A stretch of DNA of 64,000 nt from Oikopleura dioica (GCA_907165135.1 OU015567.1:1865001-1929000), one strand, 5' to 3'. Positions 52,301 to 64,000 are shown, numbered from the stretch's first letter. The notes: a model not told the origin generated them from the sequence alone. Numbers and translations: made by a program.

Positions 52301-52949
52301 CAATCATCAACGAAACGGTCTTCATGAATTTTCTGTCTCACCCGAACGATTAAGGCCATCTACTGTGGCAAGAGAAAGGCCAAGATCGGAGGTGCAAGAT
52401 CGTGTGTATAAGGATATTATATTCGATAACACGGAAAGATCTTCAAATCTGGTAAGTTCTTCTTTCATTCCTAGACCGCTATTTTTAGCCCATGATCTCA
52501 CCTCAGTGGTTATTTTCAGATTAAATCAGGCCTTCCGAAAACGCTACGTCCCTCGATTGAAGATCTCGTTTCCATTTTGGCCGAGCCTATTCCGCCGCGC
52601 AGTAAAAAGTCTCACAGATTCCAAAGCTCGGATTTCCCATCCGAAGAGAATCTGATTAACGAGCTAAAAACGGAGAAAAAACGACCCGGGATCTTGAAAA
52701 ACGCGAACACCCACACTTCTTCAAGAGTCGTCGAAGTGCTCTACCACGAACCGAAATCAAGGAAGACTCCAATTCATCAGGTAAAAATATCCACTCGTTC
52801 GAAATCTCTAGAACTCATAGCAGAACGATTCTTCCCGCTGGAGCGCTCCATACGACCCGCCAATTTTTCTGGGAGAGGATGACTTTGGAAATAACTGGAT
52901 AGACCTCACACAACCTGCTAGAAACTCTTACCTCAATGATGACTATTGA
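49389..52949 (+). CDS. Myristoylated proline-rich scaffold protein
   Basis: The N-terminal exons 49389-49427, 49553-49593 and 49967-50123 give MGHAQSKRKKQRQ..., a classic N-myristoylation signal (G2, S6) plus a basic patch, then an RS-rich stretch. Further exons keep frame: about 50495-50570, 50610-50781, 50864-51090, 51161-51342, 51400-51498, 51550-51820, 51863-52000, 52142-52450, 52521-52781 and 52825-52949. Proline motifs suited to SH3 binding are present (PKPPIPPRKQK, SPPPVPLRPP, AEPIPPRSKK), as well as an acidic run (DDSEEGDDDDD). No catalytic domain. A role as a membrane-attached adaptor is inferred. The exon at about 50230-50365 is doubtful. About 700 aa in total. Confidence 0.6.
50815..50855. 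repeat. Degenerate telomere-like repeat in an intron
   Basis: CCCTAACCCTAA is followed by diverged units and CCTAACCCTAACCC, within an 82-bp intron of the scaffold gene. Confidence 0.55.
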
Positions 52950-53087
52950 AATTATAAATAAACAACGACGAAATGCCTATTTTGTCATTTTTTTATTTCA
53001 GAAATTTGCCGAAAAGTTATGTTTGATCAACTTCATTCTGATTTCATTTGAAGAACTTCTTGGCAGACAAGATTCTATAAATAATAC

Positions 53088-53675
53088 TTACTCTCTTAGA
53101 ATAGCCCTTTTTCTTACCAAAAACTCTCCATAATCAATCTCGCCATCGCCGTTAACATCAACAGCGTCGACCATTGTTTGAACCTGTTTTCGCGTAAGGA
53201 AGTGGCCGTATTTGGTCATCCATTCCTTTCGAAAACATTGACTTTCTCAAAAGGAAAAGAAATAATCACCTTGAGCTCATCTCTTGAAATCGAGCCAGAT
53301 CGGTCCTTGTCTTGTGAAAGGAAAGCGTTTTGGACGCCGTTGACTCCCTTTCTCTTGACCATGATGACCAAAAACTCGGCGAAGGAGAGCTTCTTTTCTT
53401 GGTCGACTTCGATTGTGTCCATGATTGCTTCGAGGAATTTTTCAATCGCGACGGGGTCTTTAGCGAAAAGGTTGTTCAGGGAATCGACAGGGACTGAATT
53501 GCCGAGACTTTGGAAGGCTGCTTTGTTTTCTGAAGAGAATTAAGGAAAATTATTGGCAAAAAACTTTACCAGCATTGCTGAAAGAGTTGAGAATAATATC
53601 CCTCTCGGCGCTTGAAACCTTCAAAACCGAAGCAAATCTTGATGAAAGTCGAAGCGCTGATCGAATTGGCAACAT
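53088..53675 (-). CDS. Calmodulin-like EF-hand protein, 167 aa
   Basis: Exons 53570-53675, 53270-53529 and 53088-53225 (introns 40 and 44 bp). The N-terminus MLPIRSALRLSSRFASVLK is Arg/Ser-rich and amphipathic, like a mitochondrial targeting peptide. EF loops: DQEKKLSFAEF (partial), DKDRSGSISRDEL (canonical) and DVNGDGEIDYGEF (canonical). It is a calcium sensor of the calmodulin/calcineurin-B type by loop spacing. Mitochondrial location is inferred. Confidence 0.75.
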
Positions 53676-53809
53676 CTTTCGTTTTCTTCTATTTTTTCTC
53701 TTCTTGTCTTAAAAACAAGCTTTTGAGATCTGACCCTTCGACCTCGAGTAACCGCGGGTTCCTCTTCTGGAACTAGGTTACACCCGCAAAGATTTAGCAA
53801 GCTCAGCAA

Positions 53810-54235
53810 AGTGAGGCGAGCCTTGGTCAGAAGTTACTCCTAGAGGCCTTGGCATAGCCAGAGGGGCTCTATAAAATTAGAATTCTGAAAAACCTTATAT
53901 AAGTCGTTGATAACTTAAGGTTCTTGACTTGAGCATGAAAATCGAAACTCTCAGTAGAAAAAACTAGCTAGATTTTCGTCTCCCAAGAACTCGTAGTATC
54001 AATGAAGATTGTTTATCATTTATTGAAAATAAAAATGCAGAATGAAAAAGACAGGCTCCACACAGAAATAAAAAAGAAGGTAAAAACTTAAATCGCAACT
54101 GGGTTTTCCGCAATCTTGGGACTCATTTGCTTCCAAAGAGAATAATAATTACAAAGTAAAGAGTCTTAAAGAACTCGAGTACTGAAGTACAGGCTTTGAT
54201 GAAGAATTGGTGGCGGACAATTTAAATTTGATGCA
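53810..54235. other. Short intergenic stretch
   Basis: No gene seen between the EF-hand and FAM78 genes, which are on the same strand. Confidence 0.35.
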
Positions 54236-56032
54236 TCAGCTTTTTGCGTTTTCACAAGCTTTTTTCGCTTCCTGAAAAAAATGTTAAAAATGCTAAAGAA
54301 ACCAACATCTTTCTCACCTCGTCGGAAATAAATCTGACTAAATGCCTCTTTCTGTCCATTACAGAAGCGCCATTAAAAAACGAAACTTTTTCATCTTTGT
54401 TGTAAGCCTCTTTTGCGCTGACAACGACTTTTTCCGTCCCACTTTTCGGTCGCCAAACGAGCACTTGAGAATTATTCGCCGAGGGTTTTATAAGCGCAGT
54501 TTTCTAAAGTGTTTATATTCCAGAGCCGAAGAAGCAGTACTTACGGGAATGATATTTCCTCCACTTTGGATTGAAGGTTTTTCTTGTTTGACTGGAACAA
54601 GTTTTCCCCGCTCCCCGAGGTCTTTGGTCGGATCTACCTCGATTTTAAGCTTGAATCTCCATCTAAAAATCATTTTTTTTTTCGAGAGCTGAAAAAAAAT
54701 CTAACCTGACAGTTTTAAGCACAATTATCTTTCCAGTGCTTTCATTAACAGCGGCAAGCCACGTGATAAAGCTTTGATCTCTCATAATACTCGTCAAATG
54801 AACATTTTCTCGCTCGGAAACTGGAACGTCCCAGGTTACAGAAGGATGGAAATTGTCGTTCATCCTGACAAGAAACATAAGTTCTCTAACATATGCTCTC
54901 TTTGTTTGAGAGTGGAAATTCTTACTTGACATTCAGCTCGGAGTAGGACGGGCAGGGACCTTTTATCGTGGCGATCTCGGACCCTGATCCATACCAGGGA
55001 TAACTAACTCCGTCGGAATCGGAAACAAAAGCGATCTCGTTTTTTATCAAGGCTGGAATTTCCCAACTTGAGCAGCCCAGCTCTCCGTAAGTGTTGACAA
55101 ACTGCATTTCCGAACAAGCTACAGTAGACGAGTACGTTAAATTATCATGAGAGAAAAATATTCTAACCTTGAATCCATCCGACCGTCCATGTCTCGTTTT
55201 TCATCACTGGAGGAAAAATAACTGTGGCGTCGGCGAGAAAGTATGGTGACTAAACGGTACGTAAGTAGATCGATTTTTCGAAACAAGTTTGACCTTATAT
55301 CGGAGGACGATTTTGGACTCTTCCTTGATTTCAGTCGGTTTGTCTTCAAGCACAGCGGAGAAATTCGTGATGATGATATTCGACTAAAGAATTTTGAAGA
55401 CTTCGTGAATCCAAATTGACATTGAAAAACTGCATTTTATGTTACCTTTTGAACTGGTTTTATTTTGCAGCATTTTGCCCCCATTCGCTTTGCCGGTCCT
55501 TTTTTGGCGACTTTCGGAGACGATTTTTTTGTCGACGAGGAACTCGCTGATTCTAGTTCTGATTGCTTCTGGTTTGCTTCTTTTGGGCTTTCTGATTCGG
55601 TTTGGTTGGTTTTTGGGAGCTTGTGCTTCGAGCTCTGACTTCTGGCTCTAGATTTTCGAGGGGTCTCGCTTTTCTTTGGGCGGAGAGTTTTATAACTTCG
55701 CGCTTCGGACTCAGAATCCTCGGAAGTTAGGGATGAATCGGAAGTGAGGAATTTGTCTGCTTCTTTCTGAAAAAATTGCTTTCTTGAAATTTTCGAGAAG
55801 ATCATGATCGATTTCTTGACTGAAGAGAAACTCTAGAGATGCGTCTTCAGCAAGAAATCTAGGGATAAGGAGCAGGTACTGTATCTAGGGGGTTTCAAAA
55901 GCGACTTACGCGGATATTTTCTTCCAATCTGACGAGAATCGGCGGAGGAACTGCAAAAGTGGAACTGGCTGGCTCGTACTTCTCTGTCGCGAATCGCCCC
56001 ACTTCCGGTTTCAAAAAGCTTAAAACATCCAT
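54236..56032 (-). CDS. fam78: FAM78 family protein with N-terminal extension
   Basis: Minus exons from ATG 56032 to stop 54236. The conserved part reads VVLRYK-like (KIVLRYK), then SPYFLADATVIFPPV, ETWTVGWIQAC, MQFVNTYGELGCSSWE, SDSDGVSYPWYG, MNDNFHPSVTWDVPVSE, RDQSFITWLAAVN, KLKIEVDPTKDLGERGKLV and QVLVWRPKSG. This is the order and spacing of vertebrate FAM78A/B. Their function is not established. Unlike those, this copy has an N-terminal extension of about 140 residues rich in Ser, Lys and Glu (..SPKEANQKQSELESASSSS..). Introns about 45 bp. Confidence 0.85.
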
Positions 56033-56209
56033 TTTCAAAAAAATGAAATGACGATGAAAACAAATCCGAAGCTATATGGAACTGATACTATCCATTCTTA
56101 TCTTTTCACTTTTTTAGAAGAGGGCTAGCTATGACGATATTCATAAGATTTTAATATCGCTAATCGAAGAGTTCGTTTTGTCAAGTTCCCAGGGATAGCT
56201 TACCAGACT

Positions 56210-56686
56210 TCAGAGTTGGAGCTGCGATTCGTCGACTTTGAGCTCGATGAGTTGACCGAGCACGTCGAAATCGAATTGCTTGATGAACAAGAAGGGCTGG
56301 GGCTTTTTGAGAAGATAAGAAAGGCCCTTTCTGAAAGGAGGACTTTTGTTCTTTGATCTTTTCCTTGGGCAGTTTCTGGAAGTTGACGGAATATTGAATT
56401 GACTTGTTATTCCAGCAGCAGATCTCGATGTCCCGGGTTTCAAGGCTTTATTCTCCTCGCCGACCGTTGGCTCAGGAACAGGAGACAACTTAACAATATA
56501 CTGTAACAACTCATCACGAGGAGCAAGCGAGTTTTTCCTTGAGAATATATTTTGCGAAGTGCTAGTTTTGACTAAGTCGCGGGAAGAGTCTCCCACGCTA
56601 CTTTCCATTTTCATGCTGGGAGGGACTGAGAATGCAACACCCAAAGTTTTAATTACTGAAGTTCCCTGAAGCGATGTGAATCTCAA
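56210..56686 (-). CDS. Hypothetical protein, 158 aa
   Basis: Single frame 178 bp upstream of the FAM78 start, same strand. Ser/Pro/Lys-rich in the middle (..PSTSRNCPRKRSKNKSPPF..) and hydrophobic/acidic at the end (..FDFDVLGQLIELKVDES..). It could be a separate cistron or 5' exons of a longer FAM78 transcript, but it ends in a stop before any donor. No family recognised. Confidence 0.4.
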   Translation of the reverse strand: MRFTSLQGTSVIKTLGVAFSVPPSMKMESSVGDSSRDLVKTSTSQNIFSRKNSLAPRDELLQYIVKLSPVPEPTVGEENKALKPGTSRSAAGITSQFNIPSTSRNCPRKRSKNKSPPFRKGLSYLLKKPQPFLFIKQFDFDVLGQLIELKVDESQLQL

Positions 56687-56808
56687 ATGAGACTAAAAAA
56701 TCGTTTTAGCCCGAGTTTCACATCATTCCTTTTTTAACAGAAGTCATAACAATTTTTTGTCAAATAAAAATCCGTTTTCAAATTAATAAAATTGGTAAAA
56801 TTCTAGAG

Positions 56809-56891
56809 TCAAGACATCTGTGCCTGAAGCGTTTCATTCTCATTAAAACGATTAGATTGGCCTTGGTCTGAAGAAGTGGTGGAAGACTCCG
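56809..56891 (-). CDS. Possible terminal exon of an unresolved gene
   Basis: After a TTTTTTTAG acceptor at 56892, an 83-bp open stretch (AESSTTSSDQGQSNRFNENE...) ends in TGA at 56809. No upstream exon was found. Confidence 0.25.
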
Positions 56892-59800
56892 CTAAAAAAA
56901 GTAGTTTTAATCGACTTTGAAAAATTATGTTTTTCGTGACCTAGGCCATCGCGAACCGTGGTTATCTTTCTCTGAATTATGGATTTATAAATCTTTTCAT
57001 AATTTCTGTTAACTTCCCCCCCTCCTGAATGATAAGTTGGTAATCAACTTATTTGCTAACTAAATAATAATATAATAACTTATGTATAATCTAAGCTATT
57101 AGAACTAGAGATCCCAGTGCATCTTTTTTACATAATAAGTGAGTAGAGTATAATTACTTCTCGGGTATTACGTAGTTTTACATAAGAGGGAGAATATATA
57201 TATAGTAGATTGGAGCTCCTAAGATCATGAAGCATGATAAGCATGCTTACACCGGACATTCAAGCCTCCTTTTTTGCCTTATTTGCCTTAAAAATCGTTA
57301 AAAAGAACAGATAATTGTCCGGCTCGAAAAGTCATTTTTTTAGTCAATAAACCCTTCCTTCATTTCCCCTTCCTCCCTCTTGCTTTGCTGCAATTTGAGT
57401 TTTTTGTTTGAAGGAAAAGACGTTCTGCTCTCGAATAGGTTTTCAATAATTACTGAAGCGATTTATTATTTTCAATAACTAGGTATCGCAGCTCTACTCA
57501 GTCGTGACGAGTATTAAGTAAGAAAAGAAAATGGAACTGGTGAGAGTCTCGTTTATTCTTTCTATTTAAAACGACTGATACCAGGGGCTCATTTTTATTC
57601 TTCCGCCAGAAGTTGAGGCTACTTTTCCACACCTTAGCATCAAAATTATTGATTTTATTCCCGACAATAGCTATTCTTTCGCTACTTTTCGCCGTTCGTT
57701 TTATACTTCTGAGTCCGAAATATTTATCCGCCAATCAATTTTTTGATTATGAAATCAATGTATTTCGGTGATCGACAGGTACAGTTGTAACTTGCGATTA
57801 AAGCTGATACTGTAACAACTGTGCATTATTAGCTCATCCTGCTCTCAAGCCGAGAATTTCACCCTGAGTGAGATACCTTCTACTTGGTGTCTAGGAAGGG
57901 CTATAACACCGCCGCCGACGGAAAAAATAAGGCTGGCTCTCTGATTTGGCATTGAAGTCAGAGGTTGATTTTCGAAAGACCTGCCCTAAAAAAATCTAAT
58001 AAAATTTTCGAATTTTAGGAAATTATTTTTAACCCCTATAAACGAAGTGTACAATTTTTGTCGATTTCGGGTTATTATCGCCTGCCAAACAGAACTGGTA
58101 AATCGGAACGATCTGAAAACTTAAATGAGTATTTGCACACGCATTACGCACCTCCCTAAAAAGTTTCAGCCTGATAAGACCCACGAGTACTGCGTGAGCA
58201 CCGTTTTTCTCACCTCCACCTGCGCGCTTCAAAGGAACAAAAATTTCTATTTATCTTTCAGGCGTCTCTGAGCTATTGTTTTTAACTTATTTAGAGGTTT
58301 TTAAGTATGGAGAATTCGAATCTGGGATCTTTGAAAAGATTGGATGAAGATTTTTAATAATTTCGACATAATTAATTATATAAGAAAAACAAATTCTAGT
58401 GCGTAGTATAGTTTTTTTAGAAAATCTAAAAGTGCAGTTTGAAAGAGAATGTTCGTTTATGTATAATTTGTGATTTTCAGGAGATTATCTCAAGAGGAAG
58501 GCCAAATCGACAAAAATTGTACACTTCGTCTAAGGGGGTTCTTTAGACTGCTTCGCTTATAGGGGTTAAGAAATCTGATTTATTAAAAAATAAACGTTAG
58601 TATTTTCTCACCGGCTGCTGATCCATGTTTTCATCAGCGTTAATTTTTGTTTCTTATCTCTGATTCTCGAAGAGTCCTTTTTTGTCTTCTCTTTAACGCT
58701 GAAAGAGAGGGCCACATCCACTCACTCAAACTGTGAGAATTACTCAGCCCCCATTTTTTAATATCCATTTTAATGCACATTTTTGCGAGATTCACTGCCG
58801 GCTGAGCCGGCTCCCTGATTTTTCATGCGTTTCTGTCAAATTTCAGAAGAAAAAATAGAGAGCAAAAAAGAAGACTTCAACTCAAATTTATGATATTCAA
58901 TTAAATTTGGTTTCAATACCTTTTTTACTCTTTTTTCATGCTTTCAATTTCGAATTTGAGCATCTCTTTTTCTTAAAAATTGTCGGTTTGGCTGCTGTTT
59001 TTAGCAGATTTTCTGTGCTCAAAAAAGATATCAAGATCAGCGTCTGGTTAATGAAGTATTGATAGTAATTAAGCGAAAAAGGGATGAAACCCGTTTCATG
59101 TTGAATAGGCAGCCCGCTGCGTTACTCAAGCTTCGCTGATTATAATTATATTTTTTCTCTCCCTCGCCATTGCCAAAATTGATTTTAAGATTTGCTGTTT
59201 TTTGCAATCAAGGAAGACTTTTCTTGTTTAACTTCAAAAATTACCTTTTGCGTTTTTGTTCCTTGAATTCTGTTCTCTAAAAAACTCTGCTCAGATCTTA
59301 TTCTCTGCCAAGATTTTTGGCATATACATTTACTGAAGCTTAGCACCTTTCATTTTTTAAAATACTGACTTTCTCGCCCCTCAGGCAAGTTTTGGCTTCT
59401 ACCTTTAATAAACTCAAATGCTTTGAGTGAGAAGAAGTGCTCGCTGGTCCTCATTTTTGATGCTTATTTTTCGGGAGATGAAGAAGAAAAGGTTTTTGGT
59501 GTATTTGATGACACTTTTCCTATGCCTCGAAGGTTTGGATATTCTCGGCGCTGCTTTGGTGCTCTGATTTATTCATTTGCCCGTAGTGTCCCTCGAGGCA
59601 CACGAAAAAAATCAACAGCTGATCTGGGGATTCTAATCACTGCTTGGACTACGAGCCGATATCTGACATAGGACGGATTTCATAATGTCAAGAAATAACA
59701 GAAAATTAATTAAACAAAATCCAATTAAAACTTTAACTTCACTAAAAAACCACTCGGACTTTTGAAAGACGTGTAAATCGTTTTATCCTAAAACCAACCT

Positions 59801-60477
59801 TAAACTCTTATTTTCTCGCTGAAGTGCCCAAATTTATAAGATCTTTATGGTTTTCCAGATTAAATTTCCCAAAAGCCTTCGAAATAAAGAATCATTATCA
59901 ATAATTTATTTATTTAATCATCTTATCTTTAAAATCTAAAAGCATCTTTTTTGAAGCATTAAATTTACCTCACGCGCCATCGAAATATGCATTACCTTCA
60001 TTTGACTCAAATCATTTCGCTCTTCTGCTCTCATCTTCATTTTTTTTCTCGAATTGATTAATTTTCTCTTCTCTTCTTTTTTCGCCCTTTTTTTGAAAAA
60101 TGAACCCTTTCCGAATCTTACAAATCTGGGTTTTAAAAATAATCCATTTTCTCGATTTTATTTTCTCCCTTTTTCGCCCGCCGCTTACTCATGTAGCAAT
60201 CGGGCACGGGCCTCAGGGGACGACTTGCATATTGAGCCTTCGATTTCTTACAGGCGGGATGCCACACGCCCCAGGGTATTTAAAAAAGCGCGCGGAACAT
60301 ATGTCGAACTTGTCTTTCAAATTCGATGCACAGCTGATTTTGCTGGTCTTGAAATTGAGGAAAAAATTTTTGGACGAAAAATACATTTATTTTATTAAAC
60401 TTTTGATTTTGAACTTTTTCATTTACTCTCGTTTCTAACAGTGTCGGCTTATTTCAGCTCATTTCAGCGGCTAAAAA
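56892..60477. other. Gene-poor 3.6-kb stretch
   Basis: It contains the TTAA element at 58029-58569. Weak frames (minus 57498-57734, plus 59423-59671, plus 60054-60438) lack splice context, start at poor codons or look like chance. Nothing else seen. Confidence 0.4.
58029..58569. repeat. TTAA-bounded inverted-repeat element
   Basis: It begins TTAACCCCTATAAACGAAG and ends CTTCGCTTATAGGGGTTAA (one mismatch). A second internal inverted pair, GTACAATTTTTGTCGATTT, follows at the left arm and has its complement near 58508. No frame. Confidence 0.75.
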
Positions 60478-63233
60478 TCAAAATTGACATTTTTCAAAGA
60501 TACTATGATTTACCGTTGTTTCAGCAGCTTGAACAAAGTCAAACTCTTCTCTTGCATCGGAGTTTGCTCGTCTTGATTTTTCGACGGCTCCTAAAGATGG
60601 GCCTACCGACGGTTTTCGTTGCTTTTGACTTTGTGAACCGAAGTTGGTGGGGAAAACAACCCCGGCGGAGTCTTTTTGGATTCTAGATTTGCCTCTGTCG
60701 GCGGAGGAGTCAGATGAGCTTGAGGAGCTTGAAGAACTTGAAGAACTGGATGAACTTGAAGAAACGGAAGATTTTCGGGAAAGAGAGTCCGGTATATTCG
60801 CGATGTTTTGCCCCTCTGAAAATTCCTTGCTGGTTTTAAGCTGTGTCCACCCTTACCTTCATAATCGACTTCGCCATTTTCCTTCTCGCATCGGAAATAT
60901 TCAGGATGTTTGTAAAGGAAATAGACGAGCGCGGCGGACAAAAAGATCGCCAAAAGCATAAAAATGATCCACCAGGGAAACTTGGGTTTGTAAAAAAACT
61001 GGCAGAATTCGAAATAATTTTCGAGCAGATCGTCGTGAATAAAGTCGTACTCAGAACCATTGTATTTTTGCGCGTCGATTTCATCCGCAAAGTCGTAGCA
61101 AATCTAAACAAATCAGCGATTTAATGCTCAAAAAAGTGGACTCACGATGTAGTGGCCTGGCTCTTCGGGCATCGGATCCATGACGACTTCGAATTCTCCA
61201 GTCTTTTCATCTTCCGACTCGATTTTGACGTCGTCAGAAATCTCCACGAGCTCTTTTCTTTCCTCGTCGTAAAAAAACGCCACCATAAAATCGATAAGTT
61301 GAGACGTTCGTCTTCGAGCACGTCCGGATCGCCAGTTGTCTAGCAGAGGCCTGAAAATTGATTAAATTGAGAGTAAGGAGAAAAACTTGCATTTTGGTGA
61401 AAGTGGCTTTGATTGGAAATTCTCCCTCTTCTTCTTCAATTTGCGCCTGTTGTCGAATGTTTCCGCCTGGCGGCGCATAATTATAAATTCGTCCGGTGTT
61501 TCCGTACGGATCGAGGACTTCCAGAATTGCAACAGTGTAAAGCAATTGATACTCTTAACAAAATCATTGCGTAAGATCTTCCAAAATATCCCTTTTCCTC
61601 ACCTTTTGAAACTTGCCGACTGATGTAGTGCTTGTGCCCTTCTTTCGTCGCTCTTCCTTGTTCGCAATTATCGAGCAGGTATTCGTACATACGTTCGTTT
61701 TCCTCGACTCCTTTCTTTCCTGATTCTGGCGGGGAGTTCTTGCAGCTGAAGACTTTTGTCATCAAATCCGCTTTGATCGGTTCGAAGGAGGCTTCAACGT
61801 TGACGAACATCCCATGATGCTCACTGGTAATCGTCGGTTCGGAAATTTCTAAAAAAAAATTTTCATGAATTTTGTTCTCTTAGACTTACTGGCTTTGACG
61901 AAGTCAAATTCTTGCACGATCCAATTTCCTTCATTCCTCCCATTTCTGGCTTTGCACCTGACTCGGATAAACCCTTTAGGCGGATCAAGTGGTTCCTCCA
62001 TCACAATATTTTCGCTATCGTTGTCGAATCCGTCCGAATCGCATGTCATTTTGGGAAGATCGTAGCTGATGTCAAGCACCGCAGCTTTAATCGACTCGCC
62101 ATTGACGAGGATTTCAACGGTTTTCACCGGATCTAGAATTTGTTCAACCGTTTTCATCCCCCTATTTCAGCTCTTACGTAATACTCGGACGAGCTCATCT
62201 CCTTTTGGCCACCTGGAAATCTCGACAAATTCCTCCAATTCGCCATCAATCGCTTCTTTGTAGTGCGCCTCACAGATAAAGTATGTTCGATCAAAACTAC
62301 TGGTCAGCCCGCTTCCATCTTCAGCGTCAAAAGCAAGTGGTAAAGTCGTTGTCTGCATTTTTCGCTTGTCTTTTTTGTCGATGCTCAAAAAATCTAAAAA
62401 AACAATCATCAAACTTATTTTTTCGAGCAAAAAATATCACCTGTCGTTTTGCCGCAAAAATTGCTGTCGCCAAATTCGGAATCGCTAACTTTGCAAGCGC
62501 CGAATTGATTACTGTCGCTGATGTTTCGGCCAAACTCATCGAAAGCTTTCCAGACGAGAACCGCTGGATCTGGCCCCGCCACTTTCGACTCGCATTCCGC
62601 GATGTTGTATTTTATATTTTCCTTGTACTGCTTTTTCCCCCGTTCGCCAAGTCTTTTGTCTAAATAAAAAATGATTTTTTGCAAATTAAAAAATTCTATT
62701 CGCTTGAACTTACGTCTGACTATCGGGCTTAAATTGTCCCTATCGAGCAAAAAATTCACCAGCAGTTTGTAGTTCGTCTCGATTATTTCCTCATCGTCTC
62801 TCATTACTACTCTGCATCTGTAAAAAGCAATGTCTTCCGGCGAAAATCCATCTTCTTTGAGCTCTTTTTTATTGATTTTCAATTCTCCTTTGAATCCAAT
62901 TTTGAAGCCAAGAATGTTCTCAGATATTTCTGCATCCCGACTTCCCCCGACTTCTCCAAGTTTGATTCCTTCCGCCTCTTGATCTTCTAGCTTGATTCTT
63001 CGCCAGCTAATTCGACTGACATCTCCGAGGGATCGAAGATTTCCGCAAGGGATAGTGGCGCTGGAGTCATAGTTGTTGACCCAAAATTCCGTCGCCTGAA
63101 TCTTACTCGCGAAAGCTAAAAAAATCTTTTATTTTTCAACGGCCATAAAAATAGTTTTGGAAGTCGTAAATTCCTTTTGACTCATTTTCGCTTTCAAAAA
63201 ATTACCAAAATTCGCTAACGCCAGCAGTCTCAT
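60478..63233 (-). CDS. Large immunoglobulin-superfamily type I membrane protein
   Basis: Start ATG 63233 (MRLLALANF, split by an intron from AFASKIQ, together a signal peptide). The first Ig-like domain has a cysteine in TIPCGNL, WRR, and EDIAFYRCRV (the D-x-x-x-Y-x-C signature). Further Ig-like or beta domains contain CESKVAGPDPAVLVWKAF, CDSDGFDND with RVRCKARNG, and KVFSCKNSPPE. A transmembrane helix (WWIIFMLLAIFLSAALVYFLY) lies near 60960. The tail has a polyserine run and ends at the TGA at 60478. About ten introns of 40-60 bp. Probably a cell-adhesion molecule; ligand unknown. Confidence 0.7.
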
Positions 63234-64000
63234 AATTGACCCTCCTCTATGTCTTCACCGATTTTCGTTTCTATCCTCTGGTTTTGCGGGAAAACAAAAG
63301 ATTATTTCTCCGGCTCGTTTATTATAAAAGCGAGAACCGCTCTTTCTGACAAACCTGAAAGACGAGAGCGCCTCATAACATTTTTACGGGTACATACCAT
63401 TTATCTGCTGAATTATGAACGAATTGAGAAATGAGAACTCAAGTTGCCAAAAATTGAAAGGTGCACTTTTGAATTTCATAAAAATTAGTTAATTACCTTC
63501 GTCATAAGCCTCCTTTTTAAATAAATTTTATTCAGTAAAATAAATTGGTTCTGCTCCTACCGGACCAGCAGGGCCGGTCCTTGTTATCTTCCCTCACAAA
63601 ATGAAGCACAGAAAGGAATCGAAATGATTTTTTATTTAAATTAATCACCATCAAAAATGCGAAAAACAAGCTCCGCGGCGGCTATCAAATCCGCAAATAA
63701 TAAAATTGAAAATGAGAAAAAAAAATTTACAGTTTTCGAAACTGAGTTTTGTCTTGATTTCGTTCAAGTGGCACTTTCGATCATCAAAAATGGCGTCGAG
63801 ACGGGTAGTTAAACTTTTTCGCACTAAAAATGATAAAAACCGTAGCGCTTAAAAACCACAAATAGACAAGGAAATCAACAAAATATGAAAAAACCTAATC
63901 AAGATCCTCATTATTGATGATGAAAATTTTTTAAGAGCAAAAGTCCTTGAAAAGCCCGAATCATCGAAAAAATCTGAAGGTCGTATCAGTTCTTCCGGCC
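63234..64000. other. Window end, nothing seen
   Basis: A short GC-rich palindrome (GGACCAGCAGGGCCGGTCC) at about 63561-63579 lies in otherwise AT-rich sequence. No gene is supported. Confidence 0.4.

Noticed and set aside
57498-57734. 78-aa minus-strand frame
   Set aside because: Starts at TTG, is isolated in a gene-poor stretch, and has no domain or splice partners.
59423-60438. Plus-strand frames of 80-115 aa
   Set aside because: Overlapping frames of equal quality in AT-rich DNA with no supporting signals.
1-64000. CRISPR arrays, bacterial operons or prophage
   Set aside because: The spliceosomal introns, animal gene families and an intron-bearing tRNA-Leu show a eukaryotic nuclear sequence. 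No spaced identical repeats of CRISPR type were seen.

Overview
This is a eukaryotic nuclear window with very compact, intron-rich genes. Most introns I could place are about 40-55 bp (GT..AG), some tightly spaced genes share a strand, and the gene content is animal: ribosomal protein L4, a FAM78 family member, a TALE homeobox gene, a heparan-sulfate 3-O-sulfotransferase-like enzyme, an SRCR/TSP1 receptor, IgSF and C-type lectin proteins, and a tandem-repeat metallothionein. Intron size, occasional GA..AG introns, overlapping or abutting same-strand genes and the metallothionein type point to a larvacean tunicate, most likely Oikopleura dioica or a close relative. This is inference: no species-diagnostic marker such as a spliced-leader gene was seen.

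Layout. 0-6.6 kb: inverted-repeat elements, a multi-exon minus gene (RGS-like, tentative), a secreted acidic protein, and two minisatellite blocks. 6.6-13.4 kb: a plus-strand gene of unknown function split by an antisense 3.7-kb LTR retroelement inside one intron, converging on a minus-strand secreted protein with two tandem WIG-like domains. 14-20.6 kb: a small membrane protein, two tandem kelch-like/Cys-rich minus-strand genes, a tail-anchored protein abutting one of them, and an EF-hand protein. 21-28 kb: a large foldback element, a secreted PLA2-like gene with a galaxin-like tail, a four-TM protein, an intron-containing tRNA-Leu, and another foldback element. 28-36 kb: two acidic secreted/membrane proteins and a TLC-domain gene whose introns hold a second LTR element (identical LTRs) and inverted-repeat elements. 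36-43.4 kb: metallothionein, C-type lectin, an RPL4 + VWA gene pair spaced like an operon, a TALE homeobox gene, and the sulfotransferase. 44-53.7 kb: an unidentified minus gene, the SRCR/TSP1 receptor, a long non-coding stretch, a myristoylated proline-rich scaffold gene, and a second EF-hand gene. 54-64 kb: FAM78, a hypothetical upstream gene, about 3.5 kb without a convincing gene, and a large IgSF membrane protein.

The most interesting structure is the relation between mobile DNA and introns. Seven inverted-repeat elements have TTAA at both outer ends. Several of these and both LTR elements sit inside introns. A separate inverted-repeat family (ends CTGGGCTCGGCAA) occurs twice in one kelch-like gene, where its ends coincide with the exon junctions needed to keep the reading frame, as expected if the elements themselves became introns.

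All exon models were read by eye from splice signals and reading-frame continuity. No alignment or transcript evidence was available.
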